Shown piece by piece: positions 1 to 9,536 of a DNA stretch of 64,000 nt. The DNA comes from Methylobacterium oryzihabitans. GTDB taxonomy: Bacteria; Pseudomonadota; Alphaproteobacteria; Rhizobiales; Beijerinckiaceae. The stretch is taken from the NCBI RefSeq assembly GCF_004004555.2, contig NZ_SACP01000001.1, forward strand, positions 310,001-374,000. The letters run 5' to 3'. A program made the translations under genes and the position numbers. Under the pieces are notes generated by a model. That model was not told where the DNA came from. It saw nothing but the letters and a program-made list of their open reading frames with translations, and did not search any database. Numbering within the stretch: the first letter of the stretch is position 1; each line of letters opens with the position of its first letter.

Positions 1-604
1 AGGCGCCGGCGGACGGACAGGCGACCTGCTCCAGCTCGTCGAGGTCGTCGTCGCTCATCGCGCCGACCGAGTGCTTGCCGACCGCCTCGAACAGGTCCTG
101 CACCGTCACCGGACGGCCGCGGAACGAGCCCGGCAGGATCGAGCCGCCGTAGATAAAGATCGACGGCACGTTGAGGCGCACCATCGCCATCATCATGCCG
201 GGCAGGGACTTGTCGCAGCCGGCGAGCCCGATCAGCGCGTCGTAGGCGTGGCCGCGCATGGTCAGCTCGACCGAATCGGCGATGACCTCGCGCGAGGGCA
301 GCGAGGCGCGCATGCCGCGATGGCCCATCGCGATGCCGTCGGTGACCGTGATGGTGCAGAACTCGCGCGGGGTGCCGCCGGCGGCGGCGACGCCCTTCTT
401 CACCGACTGCGCCTGGCGCATCAGCGAGATGTTGCACGGGGCGGCCTCGTTCCAGCACGAGGCGACGCCGACCAGCGGCTGGTGGATCTGCTCGCGGGTG
501 AGCCCCATCGCGTAGAGGTACGAGCGGTGCGGCGCCCGCTCCGGCCCCTCGGTGACGTAGCGGCTCGGCAGCTTCGACTTGTCGGTGGTGTGACGCGCGT
601 CCAT
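1..604 (-). CDS. ilvD: Dihydroxy-acid dehydratase IlvD, N-terminal part (runs off left edge)
   Basis: Converts 2,3-dihydroxy-isovalerate (and the isoleucine-pathway analogue) to the 2-keto acid in branched-chain amino acid synthesis, using an Fe-S cluster in the cytoplasm. The 201 visible residues start at the ATG at 604-602 (MDARHTTDKSKLPSRYV). They contain the family landmarks CWNEAAPCN (about 50-58), TDGIAMGHRGM (88-98), GCDKSLPGMMMAM (129-141, cluster cysteine C130) and PSAGA just before the edge, where the family continues with the next conserved cysteine. The reading frame is intact. It is transcribed leftward and is preceded by an untranslated stretch rich in short inverted repeats. 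The C-terminal two thirds lie outside the window. Family assignment is secure. Confidence 0.95.
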   Translation of the reverse strand, partial: MDARHTTDKSKLPSRYVTEGPERAPHRSYLYAMGLTREQIHQPLVGVASCWNEAAPCNISLMRQAQSVKKGVAAAGGTPREFCTITVTDGIAMGHRGMRASLPSREVIADSVELTMRGHAYDALIGLAGCDKSLPGMMMAMVRLNVPSIFIYGGSILPGSFRGRPVTVQDLFEAVGKHSVGAMSDDDLDELEQVACPSAGA

Positions 605-1097
605 GGCCTTGTCCCGTACCCGTTCTCTCTTCCGGCGGACCGGTTCGTCCGGTCCTTCGACGTCGCCCGGCCTGCAACCGAACCCGGCGAAGCCCGTTTC
701 CCCCTGTGGTTCCCTGTCTGGTTCCGGAACAAACATGGTTTCTCCATGTCCGGTCCCGTAGGCTGCTGCATGACAGTCTCGACCGACCGTCATGCCTTGT
801 TCCCGTGCACTCCCTCCCCTGCACGAACCGTTTCCGGCCGCAGGCCGGACCGCCACGCACCGCGGCCGGACGACTCGTCCGCCAGGGTCGGAAGCGGGCT
901 TGGAAAGATTCGATCGGGCCCGATAAACCGCTGAGACCACAATCTCTTAGACGTGGCCGTTGAGGTGCCGCCGGTTTATGGCGGGATCGCGGCGGGGGCG
1001 GGCAGGCCCTGAGGCAAACCTGGGATGGTTTCGCGGTGTTGCCACCCCGCCACAGCTAAGCTTGCGGCGGGGCGACGGCGGAACCGGGACGGAGCGC
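605..1097. other. Intergenic: ilvD leader with clustered dyads
   Basis: No convincing gene in 493 bases. On the ilvD side there are four short perfect inverted repeats: 637-655 (7-bp arms GGACCGG/CCGGTCC, 5-base loop, 33 bases before the start codon), 721-730 (GTTCCGGAAC), 733-749 (ACATGG/CCATGT) and 768-795 (GCATGAC/GTCATGC). No leader peptide rich in Ile/Val/Leu codons was seen, so a classical ilv attenuator is not supported. The right part holds a terminator-like hairpin for the zinc peptidase (1045-1072). Confidence 0.4.
1045..1072 (-). terminator. Hairpin downstream of zinc peptidase
   Basis: Arms CCCCGCC (1045-1051) and GGCGGGG (1066-1072) enclose an inner AGC-TAA-GCT stem, 26 bases beyond the stop codon of the leftward peptidase gene. 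There is no U-run, so it may be Rho-assisted termination or only a 3' end stabiliser. Confidence 0.35.
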
Positions 1098-2237
1098 TCA
1101 GGCGTAGCGGGGCGAGGCGACGCGCTGGCGCAGGCCGGCGATCAGCGCCCGCAGGGTGTCGGCGATCGAATCGTTCGAGTCGGGCCGGGCGGCGATCCGG
1201 TCGTGGACGAAGGACAGCTTGCCGATCACCGACGGGGTGAGCCGGAACGGGTAGAGGTCCGACTGCCCCATGCTGCGGTTGAGCGAGTTCATCGCGAAGG
1301 TCAGGGGCAGCCACGCCTCGATCAGGCGGCCGAACTCGTGCCGGTAGGGATCGAGATCGATGCGGGCGCCGAGGTCGAGCCCGGTCCGCAGTTTCGGCTC
1401 GACCCGCAGACCGAAGCTGCTCGCGGTCTCGAGCGTGTCGACGATGTGCATGTAGTGCGCCCAGGTCTCGGCGAAGTCCTCCCACGGGTGGGAGGTGGCG
1501 TAGGACGAGACGAAGTGCTCCTGCCAGCCCTCGCCGGGGCCGTGGGCGTAGTGGCGCTGGAGCGCGAGGCCGTAATCGGCGCGCTCGTCGCCGAACACCG
1601 CCCGGAACCGCGGCAGGCACGGGTCGTGCCGGACCAGCACGTTCCAGAAGTAATGCCCGATCTCGTGGCGGAAATGCCCGAGCAGGGTGCGGTAGTGCTC
1701 GCCGAACAGGGTGCGGCGACGCTCGCGCTCGACGTCGTCGGCCTCGGCGAGGTTGAGGGTTATGAGGCCGTTGTCGTGGCCGGTGAGCACCGGCGGCCCG
1801 AGGAGATGGGCCTCGGACGGATCGACCAGGAAGTCGAAGGCGAGGCCGGCCGGGTCGCTGCGCCGGTCGGCAAGCGGCAGGTTCATGCGCAGCATCGAGT
1901 AGAACAGCCGGCGCTTGGCGACCTCGATCTCGCGCCAGCGCACGAGGTTCCAGTCGACCGAGAGGTCGGGCACCACCCGGTTGTGCCGGCAGGCGAGGCA
2001 GTAGGACTCGCCGGAGGCGGCCGGGACCAGCCAGTTGCAGGCGCCGAACCCGGCATTGGCGCACAGCCGGTAGCGGCTGGCGGGTTCAGCGAAGGCCCGC
2101 CACGCCTCGCCCTCGGGCTCCAGGGCGACGAGGTCGGTCCGGAGCGGATCGTAGCCGACCGGCCGCTCGCAGCTCTCGCAGCGCGCATGCTCGAAATGCA
2201 GCGGCTGCTCGCAGGCTTGGCACTGGAAGATCTTCAT
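1098..2237 (-). CDS. Putative zinc-binding metallopeptidase with N-terminal zinc ribbons
   Basis: 379 residues. The N-terminus has eight cysteines in ribbon spacing (C6/C9, C20/C23, C59/C67, C80/C83). A gluzincin-like HEIGH motif (191-195) is followed by WEDFAETWAHY (252-262), which probably gives the downstream acidic metal ligand. This matches the family annotated as putative zinc-binding peptidase (COG4307 type). Metal-dependent proteolysis is predicted, but no substrate is known. No signal peptide is visible, so it is probably cytoplasmic. It diverges from the transglutaminase/amidoligase operon over a 272-base shared regulatory region, and I infer a functional link from that. The start is ATG at 2237-2235 (MKIFQCQACE), because the first zinc-ribbon cysteines follow directly. 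Confidence 0.8.
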   Translation of the reverse strand: MKIFQCQACEQPLHFEHARCESCERPVGYDPLRTDLVALEPEGEAWRAFAEPASRYRLCANAGFGACNWLVPAASGESYCLACRHNRVVPDLSVDWNLVRWREIEVAKRRLFYSMLRMNLPLADRRSDPAGLAFDFLVDPSEAHLLGPPVLTGHDNGLITLNLAEADDVERERRRTLFGEHYRTLLGHFRHEIGHYFWNVLVRHDPCLPRFRAVFGDERADYGLALQRHYAHGPGEGWQEHFVSSYATSHPWEDFAETWAHYMHIVDTLETASSFGLRVEPKLRTGLDLGARIDLDPYRHEFGRLIEAWLPLTFAMNSLNRSMGQSDLYPFRLTPSVIGKLSFVHDRIAARPDSNDSIADTLRALIAGLRQRVASPRYA

Positions 2238-2425
2238 GGGTGCGTCCGTGGCCCGAGCGCCGGGGGTTGCCGCCGCAGCGCAGCGCCTCGTCTCTCAGTA
2301 AGGTCTAGCCCTGCGTCAGGTTCCGAGTCGATCCACAGGCGGCACGAGTCTTGCGAAACTCGGCCGGGACGGTTTTCCTCCGGGGGCATGCCGAACCCGA
2401 GTGTCCGCCACGCGAAAACCCGCTG

Positions 2426-2454
2426 CTGACGACCGGGGCCTGCCCGTGTAGAAC
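2426..2454 (+). promoter_or_regulatory. Candidate promoter of the amidoligase operon
   Basis: A CTGACG -35-like hexamer (2426-2431) and a TAGAAC -10-like hexamer (2449-2454), each 4/6 to consensus, are separated by 17 bases, about 55 bases before the GTG start at 2510. A short dyad (CGAGT/ACTCG) lies near 2346-2363. Sequence match only. Confidence 0.25.
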
Positions 2455-2509
2455 CCTGCCCTCCGAGGACATCCTTCCGAAGTACAGCCGCGAGACAGTT
2501 GGAGTCGCC

Positions 2510-5500
2510 GTGTCGATCAAGGCCGCCCTGCATCATGTGACGTCGTACACCTATGACCGACCCGTCACGCTCGGCCCGCAGGTGATCCGGCTGCGCCCGG
2601 CTCCGCATGCCCGCACCCGGATCCTGAGCTACGCCCTGAAGGTCGAGCCGGCCAACCACTTCGTGAACTGGCAGCAGGACCCCAACGGCAACTGGCTCGC
2701 CCGGCTGGTCTTTCCCGAGCAGACGACGCGCCTGCGGATCGAGGTCGACCTCACCGCCGACATGTCGGTGATCAACCCGTTCGACTTCTTCGTCGAGGAC
2801 TACGCCCAGACCCGGCCCTTCGCCTACGACGAGGACCTGCGCGACGAGCTCGCCCCCTACCTCAAGGTCGAGGAGACCGGGCCCGCCGTCGACGCCCTGA
2901 TGGAGCGGCTGCCGACCGAGCCGAACACGGTGCAGTTCCTCGTCGCGCTCAACACCCTGGTGCGCGATTCGGTCTCCTACGTGGTGCGGATGGAGCCCGG
3001 CGTGCAGACGCCGGACGAGACCCTGACCAAGGCGAGCGGGTCGTGCCGCGACTCGGCGTGGCTGCTGGTGCAGGTGCTGCGCCGCCTCGGCCTCGCCGCC
3101 CGCTTCGTCTCCGGCTACCTGATCCAGCTCGTCCCCGACACCACCGCGGTCGACGGCCCGGCCGGCACCAGCACCGACTTCACCGACCTGCACGCCTGGG
3201 CCGAGGTCTACGTCCCGGGCGCCGGCTGGATCGGGCTCGACGCCACCTCCGGCCTGCTCTGCGGCGAGGGCCACATCCCGCTCGCGGCGGCGCCGCATTA
3301 CCGCACCGCCGCGCCGATCGCCGGCCTCGCGGGCCCGGCCGAGGTCGAGTTCGGCTTCGAGATGACCGTCTCGCGCATCGCCGAGGCGCCGCGGGTGACG
3401 CGCCCGTTCTCCGACGAGGCATGGTCCGAGATGGACGCCCTCGGCGACCGCATCGACGGCGACCTCGACCGCCAGGACGTGCGCCTGACCATGGGCGGCG
3501 AGCCGACCTTCGTGTCGGTCGACGACTTCGAATCGCCCGAGTGGAACACCGCCGCGGTCGGGCCGACCAAGCGCGGGCTCGCCGACACCCTGATCCGGCG
3601 CCTGCGCGACCGCTTCGGCCCCGGCGGCGCGCTGCATTACGGCCAGGGCAAGTGGTACCCGGGCGAGAGCCTGCCGCGCTGGGCCTTCGGCCTGTACTGG
3701 CGCCGCGACGGGCAGCCGGTGTGGAAGAACCCCGACCTCATCGCCTCGGAGACCGGCCCGCGCGAGGCCGGCCCGGCCCAGGCCGAGCGGTTCGCCCGCG
3801 GCCTCGCCCGCCGGCTCGGCCTCGACGGCTACGTCCAGCCGATGTTCGAGGATCCGGACTACTGGTCGAAGCGCGAGGCCGAGCTTCCGGTCAACGTCAC
3901 GCCGCTCGCCCCGAAGGTCGGCGATCCGGAATCGCAGGCCCGGATGGTGCGGGTCTACAAGCGCGGCGTCGAGACCCCGGTCGGCTACGTGCTGCCGCTC
4001 ACCAACCTCGCCCTCGGCGCCGACCGGGTCTGGGTGTCCGAGCGCTGGGAGATGAAGCGCGGCGCGATCTATCTCGCCTCGGGCGATTCGCCCGCCGGCC
4101 TGCGCCTGCCGCTGGCCTCGCTGCCCTTCGTGCCGCCGGAATCCTACCCCTACTACACGCCCCAGGACGCGCTCGAGCCGCGCGGCAAGCTGCCTGAGGG
4201 CGGCAAGGCCCAGCGCGCCGCGACCCTGAAGGGCGTCGCGGTCCGCACCGCGCTCGCGGTCGAGCCGCGCGACGGCGTGCTGTGCGTGTTCATGCCGCCG
4301 CTGGAGCGGGCCGACGAGTACCTCGTGCTGCTCGGCGAGATCGAGGCGGTGGCGGCCGAACTCGCCCTGCCGGTCCACGTCGAGGGCTACGAGCCGCCCT
4401 ACGACCCGCGCCTGAACGTCATCAAGGTCACCCCCGATCCCGGCGTGATCGAGGTCAACGTCCATCCGGCCAAGACCTGGCGCGAGGCGGTGGACATCAC
4501 CACGGGCCTCTACGCCGATGCCCGCGAGACCCGGCTCGGCGCCCAGAAGTTCATGACCGACGGCCGCCACACCGGTACCGGCGGCGGCAACCACGTCGTG
4601 CTCGGCGGCGCCACCCCGGCCGATTCGCCGTTCCTGCGCCGGCCCGACCTGCTCAAGAGCCTCGTCCTGTACTGGCAGCGCCACCCGTCGCTGTCCTACC
4701 TGTTCTCGGGTCTCTACATCGGCCCGACCAGCCAGGCGCCGCGGATGGACGAGGCGCGCCACGACGGCCTGTATGAACTCGAGATCGCCCTCGCCCAGGT
4801 CCCGGCGCCGGGGGCGCCGGAGATCCCGCTCTGGCTCGTCGACCGGCTGTTCCGCAACGTCCTCGTCGACGTGACCGGCAACACCCACCGGGCCGAGATC
4901 TGCATCGACAAGCTGTACTCCCCCGACGGGCCGACCGGACGGCTCGGCCTGCTCGAGTTCCGCTCGTTCGAGATGCCGCCGGACGCCCGGATGAGCCTCG
5001 CCCAGCAATTGCTGCTGCGCGCCCTGATCGCCTGGCTGTGGCGCGAGCCGCAGGAGGGCGGGTTCGTCCGCTGGGGCACCGCCCTGCACGACCGGTTCAT
5101 GCTGCCGCACTTCCTGTGGCAGGACTTCCTCGGCGTGCTCGGCGACCTGCGGGCGGCGGGCTACGCCTTCGATCCGCGCTGGTACGAGGCGCAAGGCGAG
5201 TTCCGCTTCCCGGTCTTCGGCCGCGTCGACCACGACGGCGTGAAGCTCGAACTGCGTCAGGCCCTCGAACCCTGGCACGTGCTCGGCGAGGAGGGGTCGA
5301 TCGGCGGCACGGTGCGCTTCGTCGATTCCTCGGTCGAGCGGCTCCAAGTCAAGGTCGAGGGCTACACCCCGGGCCGCCACGTCGTCGCCTGCAACGGCCG
5401 CCGGCTGCCGCTGACCGAGACCGGGCGCTCCGGCGAGCTGGTGGCGGGCCTGCGCTTCAAGGCGTGGCAGCCGGCCTCGGGCCTGCACCCGACGATCCCG

Positions 5501-5755
5501 GTCCACTCGCCGCTGACCTTCGACATCATCGACGCCTGGAGCGGGCGCTCGCTCGGCGGCTGCGTCTACCACGTCTCGCATCCGGGCGGGCGCAACTACG
5601 AGACCTTCCCGATCAACACCTACGAGGCCGAGGGGCGCCGCCTCGCCCGGTTCCAGGAGCACGGCCACACCCCGGGCCGGATGGCGGTGCCGCCGGAGGA
5701 GTTCCGGCGCGAGTTCCCACTCACCCTCGACCTGCGCGCGCCGCCGGCCCGATGA
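2510..5755 (+). CDS. Transglutaminase-like domain fused to DUF2126 putative amidoligase
   Basis: 1081 residues. The N-terminal ~290 residues are a bacterial transglutaminase-like (papain-fold) domain with an apparent triad C179 (GSCRDSAW), H228 (LHAWAEV) and D244 (GLDATSG). The remainder, from about residue 310 ([11 protein letters not shown]) to the C-terminus, is DUF2126. Comparative genomics predicts DUF2126 to be a COOH-NH2 (amidoligase-type) ligase of the glutamine-synthetase fold. The predicted role is making, and perhaps hydrolysing, an amide or peptide bond; the substrate is unknown. I chose GTG 2510, which has a GGAG Shine-Dalgarno 5 bases upstream, because the frame remains open upstream without similarity. 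The stop overlaps the next start (ATGA), so translation is coupled. Confidence 0.85.
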   Translation: MSIKAALHHVTSYTYDRPVTLGPQVIRLRPAPHARTRILSYALKVEPANHFVNWQQDPNGNWLARLVFPEQTTRLRIEVDLTADMSVINPFDFFVEDYAQTRPFAYDEDLRDELAPYLKVEETGPAVDALMERLPTEPNTVQFLVALNTLVRDSVSYVVRMEPGVQTPDETLTKASGSCRDSAWLLVQVLRRLGLAARFVSGYLIQLVPDTTAVDGPAGTSTDFTDLHAWAEVYVPGAGWIGLDATSGLLCGEGHIPLAAAPHYRTAAPIAGLAGPAEVEFGFEMTVSRIAEAPRVTRPFSDEAWSEMDALGDRIDGDLDRQDVRLTMGGEPTFVSVDDFESPEWNTAAVGPTKRGLADTLIRRLRDRFGPGGALHYGQGKWYPGESLPRWAFGLYWRRDGQPVWKNPDLIASETGPREAGPAQAERFARGLARRLGLDGYVQPMFEDPDYWSKREAELPVNVTPLAPKVGDPESQARMVRVYKRGVETPVGYVLPLTNLALGADRVWVSERWEMKRGAIYLASGDSPAGLRLPLASLPFVPPESYPYYTPQDALEPRGKLPEGGKAQRAATLKGVAVRTALAVEPRDGVLCVFMPPLERADEYLVLLGEIEAVAAELALPVHVEGYEPPYDPRLNVIKVTPDPGVIEVNVHPAKTWREAVDITTGLYADARETRLGAQKFMTDGRHTGTGGGNHVVLGGATPADSPFLRRPDLLKSLVLYWQRHPSLSYLFSGLYIGPTSQAPRMDEARHDGLYELEIALAQVPAPGAPEIPLWLVDRLFRNVLVDVTGNTHRAEICIDKLYSPDGPTGRLGLLEFRSFEMPPDARMSLAQQLLLRALIAWLWREPQEGGFVRWGTALHDRFMLPHFLWQDFLGVLGDLRAAGYAFDPRWYEAQGEFRFPVFGRVDHDGVKLELRQALEPWHVLGEEGSIGGTVRFVDSSVERLQVKVEGYTPGRHVVACNGRRLPLTETGRSGELVAGLRFKAWQPASGLHPTIPVHSPLTFDIIDAWSGRSLGGCVYHVSHPGGRNYETFPINTYEAEGRRLARFQEHGHTPGRMAVPPEEFRREFPLTLDLRAPPAR

Positions 5756-8304
5756 GCGGGGCCGCGCGCGCGGCGGATCCGGGGCCGGCCGCCGCGATCG
5801 ATCCGGCGGCCGAACCCGGAGCGGATCCGGCCTCCGACACCCCGGCGGCGCGGATCGCCCGCTGGTGCGGCGCCTACGCGCCGCTGCCCGGCGTGCCCGA
5901 CGAGATGATCGGGCCGGACGGGACGATCCGGCCGGCCTGGGCCCGGTTCCTCGACCGGCTCGGCGCCCTGCCGGAGTCCGAGATCGTCGCGCGCTTCGCC
6001 TCGGCCGGGCGCCACATCCACGACACCGGCGTCGCCTACCGGGTCTACGGCGAGACCGCCGAGCGCGACTGGCCGCTCGGCGTGCTGCCGCTGCTGGTCG
6101 AGGCGGACGAGTGGCGGGCGATCGCCGCCGGGGTGGCGCAGCGCGCCGCGCTCCTCGAAGCGGTGCTGGCCGACGTCTACGGCGAGGGGCGGCTGACCGC
6201 CGAGGGGCTGATTCCGGCCGCCGCGGTCGCGGCGAGCCCGGAATACCTGCGCCCGCTCCACGGCGTCGCCCCGCCCGGCGGGCGCCACCTCCACCTCTAC
6301 GCCGTCGACCTCGCCCGCGGGCCCGACGGCGGCTGGCGGGTGCTCGCCGACCGCACCCAGGCGCCGTCGGGCACCGGCTACGCCCTCGAGAACCGCCTCG
6401 TCCTCGCCCGCGCCCTGCCGGACGTCTACAACGCCCTCGACGTCGAGCGGCTGGCGCCGTTCTACCACGCCTTCCGGGCCGGGCTCGCGGCGGCGGCGCA
6501 GCGGGTCGAGCCGCGGATCTGCCTGCTGACGTCGGGCCCCTACAGCGACACCTATGTCGAGCAGGCGGTGCTGGCGCGCTATCTCGGCCTGCCGCTGGTC
6601 GAGGGCGACGACCTCCTGGTGCAGGACGGCCGGCTGCACGTGCGCACCGTCGCCGGGCTCAAGCGCGCCGACGTGCTGTGGCGGCGGGTCGACGGCGACT
6701 TCGTCGATCCCCTGGTCCTCAACCCGACCTCGCGGCTCGGCGTGCCCGGCCTCGTCGAGGCTCTTCGGGCCGGAACGGTCGCGATGGGCAACATGCCCGG
6801 CTCCGGCCTCGTCGAGGGCGCGTGGCTGAGCCCGTTCCTGCCGGCGCTGGCCGAGCGGCTCCTCGGCGAGGCACTGCGCCTGCCCGGCCTGCCGGCGTGG
6901 TGGTGCGGCGACCCCGCCCAGCGGGAGGCGGCGCTCGCGCGCCTCGACGACCTGACCCTGCGCCCGGCGGCCCAGCAGGCCCAGGGCGCCTTCACCAGCC
7001 GGGCCTTCGGCGCCGCCCGCGACCCCGACGAGACCGCCCGCCTCGCCGCGGCCCTGCGCGACCGGCCCGGCGACTGGGTCGCCCACGAGCGCATCGCCCT
7101 CTCGACCGCGCCGGTCTGGGACGGCGCCGGGCTGGTGCCCCGGCGCTTCGTGCTGCGGGTCTTCGCCGCCTGGACCCCGGACGGCTGGGAAGTGATGCCC
7201 GGCGGCTTCTGCCGCATCGCCGAGCACGCCGACGTGCAGCCGGTGGCGATGGGCGCCGGGGTGCGGGCGGCCGACGTCTGGGTGCTGTCCGACGCCCCGG
7301 TCGAGCCCGCGACGATGCTGCCGCCGGCGGACCGGGCGCCGGTGCGCCGGGTGCCCGGCCTGCTGCCGAGCCGGGCGGCCGACAACCTGTTCTGGTTCGG
7401 CCGCCACCTGGAGCGGGCCGAGGCGATGGTGCGGCTCGCCACCGCGCTCCTCAACGGCGCCGGCGCGGTCTCGCTCGCGCGCGAGGACGTCGACACCTCG
7501 GCCCGGCTGCGCCACCTGCTGCGGGCCTGGGGCGCGGTGCCCTCGGCCGAGGGTCCGGCGGCGCTCCTCGCCGCCCAGGCGCTGTCGGGGGGCGAGTTCT
7601 GGGGCTCGGCCCTGGCCCATGCCCGCTCGGCCCGCGGCAACGCGGCCTCGCTGCGCGAGCGCCTGTCGGGCGAGGCGTGGCGGGCGGTGAGCCAGCTCCT
7701 CGCCGCCCTCGACCCCGCCGGCCCGGCCGATTCCGAGGCCGCCCTGCTCGACCGCGCCGAGCGGGCGCTGGCTGTGACGGCGGCCCTGTCGGGGCTCGCC
7801 CAGGAGAACATGAACCGCGCCGGCGGCTGGCCGTTCGTGGAACTCGGCCGGCGGCTCGAACGGGCGGTCAACACCTGCCGCTTCGCCGGGGTCTTCGCCG
7901 GCGACGGCGCCAGCACCGACGACCTCGGCGTGCTGCTCGAACTGGTCGATTCGCGCATCTCCTACGGCGCGCGCTACATCCTCGGCGTCGCCCTCGCGCC
8001 GGTACGGGACATGGTGCTGCTCGACCCCTACAACCCGCGCTCGGTCGCCTTCCAGGTCGAGCGCATCCGCGAGCGCCTCGCCGACCTGTCCAGCCTGCGC
8101 CGGGACGGGATGCCGGAGCGCCAGACCCGCCTCGTCCTCGCCCTGTCGGGCGAGATCGCCAGCACCGAGGCCGACACCCTCTCGCCGGCGGTGGCGGAAG
8201 CCTGGGAGGCACGGCTGTGGTCGGTGGCCGAGGCGGTCGCGGCCCGCTACTTCCCCGGCACCTCCGAGGCCGAGCGGCCCGAGACCCTGGTCGCCCTCGC
8301 GTGA
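5752..8304 (+). CDS. Circularly permuted ATP-grasp ligase fused to alpha-E domain
   Basis: 850 residues. After a ~40-residue Ala/Pro-rich leader comes a circularly permuted type 2 ATP-grasp region (about 60-500; includes [16 protein letters not shown] and [14 protein letters not shown]). It is followed by an all-helical alpha-E domain (about 535-835) opening with [22 protein letters not shown]-grasp enzymes activate carboxylates as acyl phosphates and join them to amines. Alpha-E is an uncharacterised partner found almost only with these ligases and transglutaminases. In many genomes the two halves are separate genes; here they are one polypeptide. It is the middle gene of a tightly overlapping trio (ATGA upstream, GTGA downstream), so equimolar production is likely. 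Family assignment is firm; substrate is unknown. Confidence 0.87.
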   Translation: MSGAARAADPGPAAAIDPAAEPGADPASDTPAARIARWCGAYAPLPGVPDEMIGPDGTIRPAWARFLDRLGALPESEIVARFASAGRHIHDTGVAYRVYGETAERDWPLGVLPLLVEADEWRAIAAGVAQRAALLEAVLADVYGEGRLTAEGLIPAAAVAASPEYLRPLHGVAPPGGRHLHLYAVDLARGPDGGWRVLADRTQAPSGTGYALENRLVLARALPDVYNALDVERLAPFYHAFRAGLAAAAQRVEPRICLLTSGPYSDTYVEQAVLARYLGLPLVEGDDLLVQDGRLHVRTVAGLKRADVLWRRVDGDFVDPLVLNPTSRLGVPGLVEALRAGTVAMGNMPGSGLVEGAWLSPFLPALAERLLGEALRLPGLPAWWCGDPAQREAALARLDDLTLRPAAQQAQGAFTSRAFGAARDPDETARLAAALRDRPGDWVAHERIALSTAPVWDGAGLVPRRFVLRVFAAWTPDGWEVMPGGFCRIAEHADVQPVAMGAGVRAADVWVLSDAPVEPATMLPPADRAPVRRVPGLLPSRAADNLFWFGRHLERAEAMVRLATALLNGAGAVSLAREDVDTSARLRHLLRAWGAVPSAEGPAALLAAQALSGGEFWGSALAHARSARGNAASLRERLSGEAWRAVSQLLAALDPAGPADSEAALLDRAERALAVTAALSGLAQENMNRAGGWPFVELGRRLERAVNTCRFAGVFAGDGASTDDLGVLLELVDSRISYGARYILGVALAPVRDMVLLDPYNPRSVAFQVERIRERLADLSSLRRDGMPERQTRLVLALSGEIASTEADTLSPAVAEAWEARLWSVAEAVAARYFPGTSEAERPETLVALA

Positions 8305-9182
8305 TCTACACCCTGCGCCACCTCACGGCCTACGCCTACCGCAACACGGTCGGCCACGCCCTCTGCTCCCTCCGCCTGACGCCGCAGAGCGGCGACGGCC
8401 AGGAGGTGCTGTCCCACGCCATCACGGTGACGCCCGGCCCGGAACGGCGCGACGACGCCCGCGACTTCTTCGGCAACCGCGCGGTGACGGTCACCGTCAC
8501 GCAGCCGCACCGGTCGTTCCGGATCGAGGCGCGCTCGCGGGTCCGGGTCGAGCGCCCGGCCCCGCCGGATCCCGCGACCGGCCCGTCCTGGGAGAGCCTG
8601 CGCGAGGCGGTTCTCGCGTCGCGCGACCTCGGGGCGGAGTCGCCGCTCCACGGCCTCGCGCCGAGCCGGCGCGTCCCGCTGGTGCCCGAGGTCAGCGACT
8701 ACGCCCGCGAGAGCTTCCCGCCCGGCGGCGGCGCGGTCGCGGGCGCCCTCGACCTGATGCAGCGCATCCGCCGCGACTTCTCCTTCGACGGCGGCGCCAC
8801 CGACGTGGCGACCCCGCTCGCCAAGTCCTTCGCCCTGCGCCGCGGCGTGTGCCAGGACTTCTCGCACATCATGATCGCGGGCCTGCGCGGGCTCGGCCTG
8901 CCGGCGGCCTATGTCAGCGGCTACCTGCGCACCCTGCCGCCGCCCGGGATGAAGCGCCTCGAAGGCGCCGACGCGAGCCATGCCTGGGTCGCGCTGTGGT
9001 GCGAGGGACGCTGGCACGGCTTCGACCCGACCAACGGCATCGCGGCCGGCAACGACCACGTCGTGGTGGCGCGCGGGCGCGACTACGCCGACGTCGCGCC
9101 GGTCAGCGGGATCATCTCCGGCTCGGGCGCCCAGACGCTGCGCGTCGCCGTCGACGTGGTGCCGGAGGACGAGGAGGCGTAA
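8301..9182 (+). CDS. Transglutaminase family protein
   Basis: 293 residues from a GTG start overlapping the previous stop (GTGA). It has an N-terminal beta-rich transglutaminase-associated region (1-120) followed by the papain-like core, with triad C184 (RGVCQDFSH), H227 (ASHAWVAL) and D242 (FDPTNG), all present. There is no signal peptide, so it is presumably cytosolic. Within this operon type it is predicted to act as a peptidase or amide-exchange enzyme on the product of the ligases; this is inference from conserved neighbourhood. A second, independent transglutaminase domain sits in the first gene of the operon, so this is not simple redundancy within one protein. It is the last gene before a palindromic repeat. 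Confidence 0.88.
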   Translation: MIYTLRHLTAYAYRNTVGHALCSLRLTPQSGDGQEVLSHAITVTPGPERRDDARDFFGNRAVTVTVTQPHRSFRIEARSRVRVERPAPPDPATGPSWESLREAVLASRDLGAESPLHGLAPSRRVPLVPEVSDYARESFPPGGGAVAGALDLMQRIRRDFSFDGGATDVATPLAKSFALRRGVCQDFSHIMIAGLRGLGLPAAYVSGYLRTLPPPGMKRLEGADASHAWVALWCEGRWHGFDPTNGIAAGNDHVVVARGRDYADVAPVSGIISGSGAQTLRVAVDVVPEDEEA

Positions 9183-9295
9183 GCCGGTCGCCGCCTGCTG
9201 CCGCTCCGGACTTGACAGCGGTGGCTCTGGCACGGAAAAGGCGCGTGTGAATTATTCCCACATCATCGCTGGCATCGCGGGTCCCGCCTGGCGCC

Positions 9296-9501
9296 AACCC
9301 TCCCCCCTCCGCGGGGGAGGGTGGCGAGCGGATGCGAGCGCAGCGGGACGAAGTCCCGCCGAGAGGGGACGCCGCTTCTGGAGGGGGCGCGACCTTGATG
9401 TAGGGCGCCACCTGGATCAGCGTCGCGCTCCCCTCTCGCGGGACTTCGTCCCGACCCGCCCCGCTTCCGCGGGGCACCCTCCCCCGCAGAGGGGGGAAGG
9501 T
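9296..9501. repeat. Large palindromic intergenic repeat, copy A
   Basis: A 206-base element in the 354-base gap between the transglutaminase operon and the glycosyltransferase operon. Both ends carry a C-run/G-run hairpin (about 9299-9322 and 9475-9500) that are inverted copies of each other. The left arm 9323-9369 matches the reverse complement of the right arm of copy B (26423-26469) at 46 of 47 positions. The 40-base core 9388-9427 matches the core of copy B (26382-26421) in the same orientation at 33 of 40. There is no coding capacity of its own. It would form a long imperfect hairpin in RNA and could also act as a terminator for the upstream operon. Confidence 0.85.
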
Positions 9502-9536
9502 AAGAGCGGCGCTCTCCCGGCAATCGGGACGGCCCC

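Noticed and set aside
706..963. A small rightward ORF in the ilvD leader
   Set aside because: No RBS or family features; Arg/Pro/Ser shadow-like composition.
605..1097. Classical ilv leader-peptide attenuator
   Set aside because: No short leftward ORF rich in Ile, Val or Leu codons and no U-run after the stems.
960..2429. A 489-codon rightward open frame opposite the zinc peptidase
   Set aside because: At this GC content antisense frames stay open by chance. The composition is shadow-like, and the opposite strand has family motifs (zinc ribbon, HEIGH).
2234..5668. A 1144-codon leftward open frame opposite the DUF2126 gene
   Set aside because: It lacks any recognisable domain; low-complexity Val/Arg/Gly/Asp composition typical of a complement of GC-rich coding sequence.
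9296..9501. CRISPR array
   Set aside because: No regularly spaced direct repeats with unique spacers; it is one long inverted repeat.
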